Source of the DNA: Streptomyces roseolus
GTDB lineage: Bacteria; Actinomycetota; Actinomycetes; Streptomycetales; Streptomycetaceae
Direction of reading: 5' to 3'
NCBI RefSeq assembly: GCF_014649855.1
Contig: NZ_BMTV01000031.1
Location: forward strand, 33,331-97,330
Length of the DNA stretch: 64,000 bases
Positions 42,523 through 50,766 of the stretch are shown here, in pieces. Position 1 is the first letter of the stretch; each line of letters begins with the position of its first letter. The notes beneath the pieces are model-generated. The model ran no database searches. It had not been told where the DNA came from and worked only from the letters and a program-made list of their open reading frames with translations. The position numbers and the translations under genes were made by a program.

Positions 42523-43719
42523 TCAGGCGATCACGCCGGACGTCCGCAGCCGCGCCAGCTCCGCCGCCGGCACGCCCAGGGCGGCCAGGACCGCGTCCGT
42601 GTGCTCGCCGAGGGCCGGGACCCGGCCCATCGGCGCCTCGGGGGCGTCGGGGAAGACGACCGGCGGCAGCAGGGACGGCAGGGGGCCCGCCGGGGAGTCC
42701 ACCGGGCGCCAGCGGTCCCGCGCGGCCAGCTGGGGGTGGCGCACCAGCTCCGCCACCGAGTTGAGCCGCGCGCAGGCGATCCCGGCCGCGTCCAGGCGTC
42801 GTACCGCCTCCTCCGCCGACAGCGTGCCGAGCGCCGCCGCGACGGCCGCGTCGGTCGCCGCCCGGCCCGCCACCCGCGCCGCGTTGGTCGCGAACGCCGG
42901 GTCGTCGGCGAGTTCCGGCCGGCCGAGGACCCGCTCGGCGAGCCGCCGCCACTCCCGGTCGTTCTGCACCGAGAGCAGCACCTGGGAGCCGTCCGCCGTC
43001 GGATAGGCGTCGTAGGGGGCGATCACCGCATGCGCGAGCCCCGTGCGCGCCGGGGCCGTGCCTCCGTGCGCCCCGTGGTGCAGGGGGTGGCCCATCCACT
43101 CCGCGAGCGCGTCGAACAGCGAGACCTCCACGGGCCCGCCCCGGCCCGTCGTCCCGCGCCGCACGAGGGCGGCGAGCACCCCCGCGTACGCGTACATCCC
43201 GGCCGCGATGTCGGCGGCCGGGACGCCGGACTTGACGGGCTGCTCCGGGGTGCCGGTGACCGAGACGAGGCCGGTCTCGCACTGCACGAGCATGTCGTAC
43301 GCCCTCCGGTGCGCGTACGGGCCGTCGGGGCCGTACCCGGAGACGTCCACGGCGACCAGCCGGGGGTGCGCGGCGCAGAGCGTGGCCGCGTCGAGTCCGA
43401 GCCGGGCCGCCGCCCCGTGCGCGAGGTTCTGCACGAAGACGTCCGCGTCCGCCACGAGCCGCCCCACCAGCTCCCGGCCGCGCGGGTCCTTCAGGTCGAC
43501 GGCGACGGACTCCTTGCCGCGGTTGCACCAGACGAAGTGCGAGGCCAGCCCGCGGGCGGCGGTGTCGTAGCCGCGGGCGAAGTCCCCGCCGTCGGGGCGC
43601 TCGACCTTGACGACCCGGGCGCCGAGGTCGGCCAGCTGCCGGGTGGCGAAGGGCGCGGCGACGGCCTGTTCGACGGAGACGACGGTGATCCCGTCCAGGG
43701 GGAGTGGCTGAGTGCTCAT
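42523..43719 (-). CDS. CaiB/BaiF-family CoA-transferase
   Basis: 398 residues, full length for family III CoA-transferases. Motifs: V-V-S-V-E-Q-A-V-A-A-P-F-A-T-R-Q-L-A-D-L-G-A, R-G-K-E-S-V-A-V-D-L-K-D and V-Q-N-L-A-H-G-A-A-A-R-L-G-L, with G-x-x-P-x-x-D-x-x-A-G near 175. These enzymes move CoA between organic acids, with an Asp nucleophile. No dedicated dehydrogenase is next to it, so the acid (for example a succinate-linked aromatic or branched acid) is unknown. It is upstream of nothing on its strand; the ABC genes lie beyond. Confidence 0.92.
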   Translation of the reverse strand: MSTQPLPLDGITVVSVEQAVAAPFATRQLADLGARVVKVERPDGGDFARGYDTAARGLASHFVWCNRGKESVAVDLKDPRGRELVGRLVADADVFVQNLAHGAAARLGLDAATLCAAHPRLVAVDVSGYGPDGPYAHRRAYDMLVQCETGLVSVTGTPEQPVKSGVPAADIAAGMYAYAGVLAALVRRGTTGRGGPVEVSLFDALAEWMGHPLHHGAHGGTAPARTGLAHAVIAPYDAYPTADGSQVLLSVQNDREWRRLAERVLGRPELADDPAFATNAARVAGRAATDAAVAAALGTLSAEEAVRRLDAAGIACARLNSVAELVRHPQLAARDRWRPVDSPAGPLPSLLPPVVFPDAPEAPMGRVPALGEHTDAVLAALGVPAAELARLRTSGVIA

Positions 43720-43790
43720 GCCCGTCTGCCTACCGCGCCCGGGCGGCCGCTGTCACCGGGATCCGGGTCACGCCGCCCGGCCGGCCCGGT

Positions 43791-44563
43791 TCAGCGGCGC
43801 CCGTACCGGCGGACGGCGAGCGGGGCGAGGACCGCGATCAGGCCGAGCGACCAGAGCAGCGAGCCCGCCACCGGGTGGGCGACCGGCCAGGCGGCGCCGT
43901 CCGGGACGGGGGCGTTGCCGCAGAGCGCGCGCACGGCGGTGGTGACGGCGGAGACCGGGTTCCACTCGGCGACCGTCCGCAGCCACCCCGGCATGCCCTC
44001 GGTGGGGATGTACGCGTTCGAGAGCAGCGGCAGCATGAAGGTGGCGCTGCCGAGCTGGCCGGCCGCCTCCTCGCTCTCGGAGGCGAGGCCGAGCAGGATG
44101 CCCGCCCAGGTCGCGGCCGAGCGGAAGAGCAGCAGCAGGCCGAAGGCGCCGAGGGCTCCGAGGGCGCCGCCCTCGATCCGCCAGCCCATCGCGAGCCCCA
44201 CCAGGACCAGCGGCACCATGCCGACGGCGCTGACCAGGAGGTCGGCGGCGGCCTGCCCGAGCGGCACGGCGGCCCGGCCCACCGGGAGGGTGCGGAAGCG
44301 GTCGGTGACGCCCCGGTGGGTGTCCTGGGCGGCCTGGAACATGCCGGTCATCAGTCCGCCGGCGGCGGTCGCGACGAGCAGTCCGGGGACGAGGAAGGAG
44401 CGGTACTCGGCGCCCGGCATGGCGAGCGCCCCGCCGAGGACGTAGCCGAAGAAGAGCAGGAAGACGATCGGCATCGTCATCGTCATGACCGTGAGGGCGG
44501 GGGCGTGCCGGACGCGCCGCAGGTTGCGGCCGGCCAGGGCGGCCCCTTCGAGGGCGAGGGCGT

Positions 44564-44567
<4 letters not shown>
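43791..44567 (-). CDS. ABC-2-type exporter permease (DrrB-like)
   Basis: 258 residues with six helices and the ABC-2 permease pattern (F-L-V-P-G-L-L-V-A-T-A-A, N-P-V-S-A-V-T-T-A-V-R-A-L before the last helix). The start overlaps the stop of the ATPase gene by 4 bases, so the two form one exporter of the daunorubicin-resistance (DrrAB) class. Exported compound unknown. Controlled, presumably, by the divergent TetR at 45563. Confidence 0.92.
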
Positions 44568-45480
<913 letters not shown>

Positions 45481-45502
<22 letters not shown>

Positions 45503-45534
45503 GGGGGCACCGTATCCCACTACGTACGCTGTAC
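45481..45534. promoter_or_regulatory. Duplicated 16-bp operator between ABC exporter and TetR
   Basis: ACTACGTACGCTGTAC occurs at 45519-45534 (plus) and as its exact complement at 45481-45496 (minus, inside the ATPase coding sequence), 22 bases apart. Each copy is itself a near-palindrome (TACGTA-N5-TACGTA for the right one, 45521-45537). Typical of a TetR autoregulatory site. Confidence 0.75.
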
Positions 45535-45562
45535 GTAACTACGATGGAGGCGAGGTGATGAG

Positions 45563-46306
45563 ATGGCGGGCCGAGCGGCCGAACCCGAAGTGATCTGGGC
45601 GCGCCCCGAGCGCGCCGGCCGAGGCCCCAAGCCGGCCTTCAGCAGGCAGGACGTCGTCGACGCCGCCGTCCGCATCGCGGACGCCGACGGCATCGACGCG
45701 GTCTCCATGCGGCGGATCGCCGCCGAACTCGGCTGCGGCACCATGTCGCTGTACAACTACGTCCCCCGCAAGGAGGACCTGTACGAGCTGATGGTCGACG
45801 CGGTGAGCGCCGAGTACGCCTTCCCGGAGCGACCCAGCGGCGACTGGCGGGCCGACATGACCGACCTCGCCCACCAGACCCGCGCGATCATGTACCGGCA
45901 CCCGTGGCTCTCCCGGGTCATGACCACCGCCTACGGCTTCAGCCCGAACGCCCTGCGCTACCTGGAGTGGTGCCTCGGCTGCCTCGTCCCGCTCGACGTG
46001 CCCGCCGGACTCAAGATGCAGCTCGTCGCGATGGTCAACGGCACCGTCATGGCCACCGTCCGCAACGAGCAGGCCCTCGCCGAACGCGCCCGCGGACTGC
46101 CGTGGACCGAGGAGGAGGAACAGGCCGTGCGCGGCGCCTACCTCATGGGCCAGGTGGCCAGCGGACGCTACCCGCACCTCGCCGCGCTGCTCGCCGAGTC
46201 CGCCGCCCCCGCCGACCCGGACGAGATCTTCGCCCTGACCATCGCCCGGCTCCTCGACTCCTTCGCGACGGCGGAACCGGGCCGGGGAAGCGTCACACCA
46301 GCGTGA
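45563..46306 (+). CDS. TetR-family repressor of the divergent ABC exporter
   Basis: 247 residues, ATG preceded by GGAGG. The HTH is clear (V-S-M-R-R-I-A-A-E-L-G-C-G-T-M-S-L-Y-N-Y-V, about 53-73), followed by a TetR_C ligand domain (H-P-W-L-S-R-V, L-V-A-M-V-N-G-T-V). A 20-residue extension precedes the usual start region. Divergent from drrA-like genes with the duplicated operator between, so it presumably represses the exporter and itself, released by the exported compound. Overlaps the converging type ISP gene by 14 bases. Confidence 0.9.
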   Translation: MAGRAAEPEVIWARPERAGRGPKPAFSRQDVVDAAVRIADADGIDAVSMRRIAAELGCGTMSLYNYVPRKEDLYELMVDAVSAEYAFPERPSGDWRADMTDLAHQTRAIMYRHPWLSRVMTTAYGFSPNALRYLEWCLGCLVPLDVPAGLKMQLVAMVNGTVMATVRNEQALAERARGLPWTEEEEQAVRGAYLMGQVASGRYPHLAALLAESAAPADPDEIFALTIARLLDSFATAEPGRGSVTPA

Positions 46307-47525
46307 ACTGGCCCCCCGGGCCCTCCTCCTGATGGTCGAGCACCGACGCCGGCCGGCGCGCCCGGTCCGGCACCGGCAGCACCCCGGCCGCCCGCAGCGC
46401 CGCCCGGCCCGGCCCGCCGCCGCCGGACGCCGCGAACGGCGCCCGCTCCGCCTCCCGCGCCCCGAGCAGCGCCAGCACGGTGATCAGGTCGAGGAGCTCG
46501 GAGGTCCACTCCTGCGGCCAGGCCGCAGGGCCGACCGCCTCCAGCGACCCCGCCTCGGCCGGTGCGGTCCGGCGGGCGAACCACTGCTCCAGGACCCGCG
46601 CCCCGCCCGCCCGGTACTCCCACGCCTCCTCGGGGACCGGCGAGATCCGGCCCTCGCCGACGCTCAGGACCTCGCCCCCGGAGTCGTACGCGAGCGCGTC
46701 CGGGCGCGGCGGGAGAGCCGCCCGCACGTACGGCCGGCGGCCGCCCGGCAGCCGGGGCCGCGCCCCGCTCAACGCGCCCCGCAGCTGGACGTCCAGCAGC
46801 TCCCGGCCGAGCGCCACGCCCGCCGCCCACGCCTCCGGACCCGCCGGCAGCGGCACCCGGCACCCGGCAGGGGAGGGGACGGCCGCCGCGACGACCCAGG
46901 CCAGCCACCCGACCGGCTCCACCGCCCCGTACCGCTCCCGCAGGAAGTCCGGCAGCCCGGGCGCCAGGTTCGGCTCCGCGCCGCCCGGCCGCCGGAACAG
47001 CGGCCGGATCCGGCCCGGGCGGCCCGCCGGGGAACGCCCCTCGGGCAGCGCGCCCGTCACCAGGAGGGCCGGCCCGGCCGCCCCCGGCACGTACCCCTGC
47101 TCCACCGCGAAGAGCTGCGGTTCGCCCGCCACCCGCCACAGCTCGGGCCGCGCGGTGTCGAGGAGCCGGTGGTCGGGGAGCAGCCACTGCTCGTCGAAGG
47201 GCCCGGACAGCACCCGCACCGGCTCGGGGCACGGCCCGGACTCGCGGGCGAACCGCCCGGTCCCGGTCCGCTGCCCCGGCAGCGCCGCCACCGCCGTCCC
47301 CGTCGTCCGCGCCCGGCTCGGCCGGAACAACGCCTCGCGCTCCCCGCCCTCCGCCGCCACCAGCCGGTCCCACCGGCCGCGCAGCGTCCGCGCGTCGGGC
47401 GCCACGACCCACGCCCGCCCGAACCGCGGCGGCGCCACCGACCACGGCATCAGCTCGTCGAGCAGGGGCGCGTCGTCGTCCGGTGGAAGGGCCTGCTGCC
47501 GGGAAGCCTCTGTCACGCCCCGCAT
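46293..47525 (-). CDS. Type ISP restriction-modification C-terminal domain protein
   Basis: 410 residues, resembling streptomycete proteins annotated as type ISP restriction/modification enzymes: P-W-S-V-A-P-x-R-F-G-R-A-W-V-V-A-P-D, L-P-G-Q-R-T-G-T, F-D-E-Q-W-L-L-P-D-H-R-L-L-D, P-L-F-R-R-P-G-G, and W-T-S-E-L-L-D-L-I-T-V-L-A-L-L at the C-terminal end. Only the target-recognition-like part is present: no helicase, nuclease or methyltransferase motifs exist in it or nearby. So it is either a domesticated DNA-recognition protein or the remnant of an ancient system. The call relies on recalled family similarity. Confidence 0.7.
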   Translation of the reverse strand: MRGVTEASRQQALPPDDDAPLLDELMPWSVAPPRFGRAWVVAPDARTLRGRWDRLVAAEGGEREALFRPSRARTTGTAVAALPGQRTGTGRFARESGPCPEPVRVLSGPFDEQWLLPDHRLLDTARPELWRVAGEPQLFAVEQGYVPGAAGPALLVTGALPEGRSPAGRPGRIRPLFRRPGGAEPNLAPGLPDFLRERYGAVEPVGWLAWVVAAAVPSPAGCRVPLPAGPEAWAAGVALGRELLDVQLRGALSGARPRLPGGRRPYVRAALPPRPDALAYDSGGEVLSVGEGRISPVPEEAWEYRAGGARVLEQWFARRTAPAEAGSLEAVGPAAWPQEWTSELLDLITVLALLGAREAERAPFAASGGGGPGRAALRAAGVLPVPDRARRPASVLDHQEEGPGGQFTLV

Positions 47526-47575
47526 GCTAACGAGCGCGGAACGGAGGCGTCAGTGCGCCTCGTACCCTCACGGCG

Positions 47576-48325
47576 TCAGTGCGCCTCGACCGTCACCGTG
47601 AAGGAGAAGCGGTCGCCGCGGTAGCGGATGCGGGCGACGTCGACGACCCGGCCGTCCTCGGCGTAGGTGACGCCGGTGTAGTGGAGGATCGGGGAGAGCA
47701 GCGGGACCCGCAGGAGTTCCGCCGTCTCCGGGTCGGCGAGGCGCGCCTCGACCGTGTCGGTGATGCGGCTGATCGGCACCCCGACGACGTCCCGGAGCAC
47801 CTTCGTCATCGGCCACCGCTCCAGGTCCGCCGGGTCGATCGCGGTGGCGAACTCGGGCCGCACCGCGTTCTCCGCCCAGTTCGTCGGCTCGTCGCTCTCG
47901 CCGTCGGAGCGCAGCCTGCGGTACGTCACGACCTCGGCCACGTCCGGGAAGTACTCGGCGAGCTCGCCGGGCACCGGCTCCGGGCCGTGGCCGAGCACCG
48001 TGGTCCGCTCGCCGGACTGCTGGGCCACGATCGCGTCGATCGAGCCGAGCAGCCGGCGCGGGGTGGAGCGCCGGGCGCCCGGCTCGATGAAGGTGCCGCG
48101 CCGCCGGTGCCGGCTGATCAGCCCCTCCTCCTCCAGCTCCTTCAGGGCCTGGCGCATGGTCAGCACGCTGACGCCGTAGTGCGCGGCCAGCTGCTCCTCG
48201 GTGGGCAGCCGCAGCGAGGCGTCGGGCGTGCGCCCCAGTATGGAGGCGCGCAGGGACTGCGAGACCTGGTACCACAGCGGCAGCTTGCGGTTCAGGACCA
48301 GCGAGTCGGGAGCGAAGGCGGTCAC
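47576..48325 (-). CDS. GntR/HutC-family regulator (UTRA), likely for hmgA
   Basis: 249 residues, GTG start. Winged helix at about 20-85 (L-P-T-E-E-Q-L-A-A-H-Y-G-V-S-V-L-T-M-R-Q-A-L-K-E-L) and a UTRA ligand domain (about 105-245). It sits just downstream of hmgA on the same strand, 65 bases after that gene's stop, and would be expected to sense an aromatic-catabolic intermediate. A palindrome upstream of hmgA (49736-49759) is the candidate site. Confidence 0.88.
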   Translation of the reverse strand: MTAFAPDSLVLNRKLPLWYQVSQSLRASILGRTPDASLRLPTEEQLAAHYGVSVLTMRQALKELEEEGLISRHRRRGTFIEPGARRSTPRRLLGSIDAIVAQQSGERTTVLGHGPEPVPGELAEYFPDVAEVVTYRRLRSDGESDEPTNWAENAVRPEFATAIDPADLERWPMTKVLRDVVGVPISRITDTVEARLADPETAELLRVPLLSPILHYTGVTYAEDGRVVDVARIRYRGDRFSFTVTVEAH

Positions 48326-48390
48326 GGCGTTCTCCGTACGACGGCGCGGTGGGACGGCTGAGCGGACTCTACGCGGCCGGAAAGCGGAGC

Positions 48391-49713
48391 CTACGGCCGG
48401 AAATGACGCTCAAGACCCTGCCACACGTCGTCGTAGCCGCGCTGCAGGTGGTCGGCGCCGGCGGCCTGCGCGGTCGCCGTCACCGGCCAGCGCGTCTCGA
48501 ACATGAAGGCCAGGCCGTCGTCGATCTTCTGGGGCTTCAGCTCGGCGGCGCTCGCCCGGTCGAAGGTCTCCCGGTCGGGGCCGTGCGCGGACATCATGTT
48601 GTGCAGCGAGCCGCCGCCGGGCACGAATCCCCCCTTTCCGGCTGTCTTGGCGTCGTACGCGCCCTCGATGAGGCCCATGTACTCGCTCATCACGTTCCGG
48701 TGGAAGTACGGCGGCCGGAAGGTGTCCTCGCCGACCAGCCAGCGCGGGGCGAAGACCACGAAGTCGACGCCGGCCAGGCCGGGGGTGTCGGAGGGGGAGG
48801 TGAGCACGGTGAAGATCGACGGGTCGGGGTGGTCGTAGGAGATCGTCCCGATGACGTTGAAGCGGCGCAGGTCGTAGACGTACGGGGTGTGGTTGCCGTG
48901 CCAGGCGACGACGTCCAGCGGCGAGTGGCCGTACGTCGCCGTCCAGAGGTTGCCGCAGAACTTGTTGACCACCTCCACCGGGCCCTCGACGTCCTCGTAG
49001 GCGGCGACCGGGGCGCGGAAGTCCCGGGCGTTCGCGAGGCCGTTGGCGCCGATCGGGCCGAGGTCGGGGAGCTGGAAGGGGGCGCCGTAGTTCTCGCAGA
49101 CGTAGCCGCGCGCGGTCTCGTCGAGCAGCTCGACGCGGAAGCGGACGCCGCGCGGGATCAGCGCGACCTCGCCGGGGCGGGCCGCGAGCAGCCCCAGCTC
49201 GGTGCGGAGGAGGAGGCCGCCGCGCTCGGGGACGATCAGCAGCTCGCCGTCCGAGTCGCCGAAGACCCGCTCCATGGAGGCGTTGGCGTGGTAGAGGTGC
49301 ACGGCCATGCCGGCCCGCTGGGCCGCGTCGCCGTTGCCGCCGAGGGTCCACAGGCCGGCCAGCCAGTCGGTGCCGGGCGCCGGCTCCGGCAGCGGGTTCC
49401 AGCGCAGCCGGTTGGGGTCGGCGACCGTCTCGGCGAAGGGGGCGGTGCGCACCGCGCCGTTGTCGGTCCGGACGAACGGCGGATGGGCCGCCGAGGGGCG
49501 GATCCGGTACAGCCACGAGCGCCGGTTGTGCGCCCGCGGCTCGGTGAACGCGCTGCCGCTGAGCTGCTCGGCGTAGAGGCCGAGCGGGGCGCGCTGCGGC
49601 GAGTTGCGGCCCTCCGGAAGGGCGCCGGGGAGCGCCTCCGAACCGTGCTCGTTGCCGAATCCGGTGCTGTAGGTGAGCGCCTCGGCCGTCTTCCTGGCCT
49701 GCTCGGTCGTCAT
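48391..49713 (-). CDS. hmgA: Homogentisate 1,2-dioxygenase
   Basis: 440 residues, full length. Typical start (Y-S-T-G-F-G-N-E-H-G-S-E) and metal-site region H-x5-E-x-H style: P-P-Y-F-H-R-N-V-M-S-E-Y-M-G-L near 340 with a later H-N-M-M-S-A-H-G-P-D. The non-haem Fe(II) enzyme opens the ring of homogentisate to maleylacetoacetate in tyrosine and phenylalanine breakdown. No other genes of that pathway are next to it. Regulated, presumably, by the GntR gene that follows. Confidence 0.96.
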   Translation of the reverse strand: MTTEQARKTAEALTYSTGFGNEHGSEALPGALPEGRNSPQRAPLGLYAEQLSGSAFTEPRAHNRRSWLYRIRPSAAHPPFVRTDNGAVRTAPFAETVADPNRLRWNPLPEPAPGTDWLAGLWTLGGNGDAAQRAGMAVHLYHANASMERVFGDSDGELLIVPERGGLLLRTELGLLAARPGEVALIPRGVRFRVELLDETARGYVCENYGAPFQLPDLGPIGANGLANARDFRAPVAAYEDVEGPVEVVNKFCGNLWTATYGHSPLDVVAWHGNHTPYVYDLRRFNVIGTISYDHPDPSIFTVLTSPSDTPGLAGVDFVVFAPRWLVGEDTFRPPYFHRNVMSEYMGLIEGAYDAKTAGKGGFVPGGGSLHNMMSAHGPDRETFDRASAAELKPQKIDDGLAFMFETRWPVTATAQAAGADHLQRGYDDVWQGLERHFRP

Positions 49714-49735
49714 CGCCCGCTCCTGTCCTGAAAGA

Positions 49736-49759
49736 AATCCTATGGATGACCGTAGGATT
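49736..49759. promoter_or_regulatory. Inverted repeat upstream of hmgA
   Basis: AATCCTA-N10-TAGGATT lies 23 bases upstream of the hmgA start. It is markedly AT-rich compared with its surroundings and fits a GntR-type operator. Confidence 0.6.
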
Positions 49760-49796
49760 CCGCGCGGCTCCCGTCAACGGGGCGGGGGGAAACGGT

Positions 49797-49952
49797 GTCC
49801 ACGATCCGTCCGCGTGTTCGCCGTCATCCGTCCGCGTGTCCGCCGTCCATCCGCCCTCGGCCCCACCGTCATCTGCCCGCGCGTCCGCAGCCATCCGCCC
49901 GGGTGTCCGCCGTCATCCGCCCTCGGGCCCGCCGTCATCCGCCCGCGCCGAC
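49797..49952. repeat. About seven tandem copies of a 22-bp repeat
   Basis: Consensus GCCGTCATCCGCCCGCGTGT-CC, one copy 23 bases long; copies diverge by 2-5 positions. It fills the hmgA/TetR intergenic region. Because 22 is not a multiple of 3 it cannot be a coding repeat. Confidence 0.85.
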
Positions 49953-50018
49953 GGGGACGTCCGGGCCGCCCCGGCGGGATCGGACCGCTCATCGCCCGGA
50001 CGGGACCGGAGCGGCATC

Positions 50019-50666
50019 ATGGACCCCGTGCCCCAGACCCGCCCGCACGACGCGCCCCCCGCGCTCCGCCGCGCCCCCGTCCAGCGGCGCAGCGCCGAGC
50101 GGCTCGCCCGCATCCTCGACGCCTGCGCCGGGCTCCTCGACGAGACCGGCTACGAGCAGCTGAGCACCCGGGCCGTCGCCGTCCGCGCCGGCGTCCCGAT
50201 CGGCTCCGTCTACCGCTTCTTCGGCAACAAGCGGGCCATGGTCGCCGCCCTCGCCCACCGCAACCTCGACCGGTACGCCGAGCGGATCTCCGCCCGCTTC
50301 GAGCGGACGCCCGTCCTCGACGAGCGCTCCGCCATCGACGGCGTCCTCGACGAGTTCCTCGCGATGAAGCGCGGCGTCCCCGGCTTCGCCCTCGTCGACT
50401 TCGGCGTGCCCGCCGCCGAGGAGGCCGGGGAAGGAGCCGCCGAGGACCCCAACGGCAAGGTCGCCGAGCGGATCTGCGGCCTCCTCGCCGCCCACCTCGG
50501 CCGCGCCGACGACGAGACGCTGCGCCGCAAGGTCCTCGTCTGCGTCGAGACCGCCGACACCCTGGTCCGCCTCGCCTTCCGCGCCGACCCCGCCGGCGAC
50601 CCGGCGCTCATCGACGAGACCCGGCAGCTCCTCCACGCCTACCTCGCGCCCTCCCTCACCGGCTGA
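50019..50666 (+). CDS. TetR-family regulator
   Basis: 215 residues from ATG 50019. HTH at about 40-62 (L-S-T-R-A-V-A-V-R-A-G-V-P-I-G-S-V-Y-R-F-F). The ligand domain includes A-M-K-R-G-V-P-G-F-A-L-V-D-F. It precedes the molybdopterin oxidoreductase by 100 bases in the same direction, and follows the 22-bp repeats. Target unknown; the oxidoreductase is one possibility. Confidence 0.88.
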   Translation: MDPVPQTRPHDAPPALRRAPVQRRSAERLARILDACAGLLDETGYEQLSTRAVAVRAGVPIGSVYRFFGNKRAMVAALAHRNLDRYAERISARFERTPVLDERSAIDGVLDEFLAMKRGVPGFALVDFGVPAAEEAGEGAAEDPNGKVAERICGLLAAHLGRADDETLRRKVLVCVETADTLVRLAFRADPAGDPALIDETRQLLHAYLAPSLTG

Positions 50667-50766
50667 CCCCGGGAGGCGCGGGGCCGCGCTCCCCCTCCCG
50701 TACGTCCCTACCGGTCGGTATGCTCGCCGCGAGCTGCCGCCCCGCCGCCGTCCCACGGGAGACGCC

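Noticed and set aside
49797..49952. CRISPR-like array
   Set aside because: Units are directly adjacent with no spacers and too degenerate; no cas genes are in the window.
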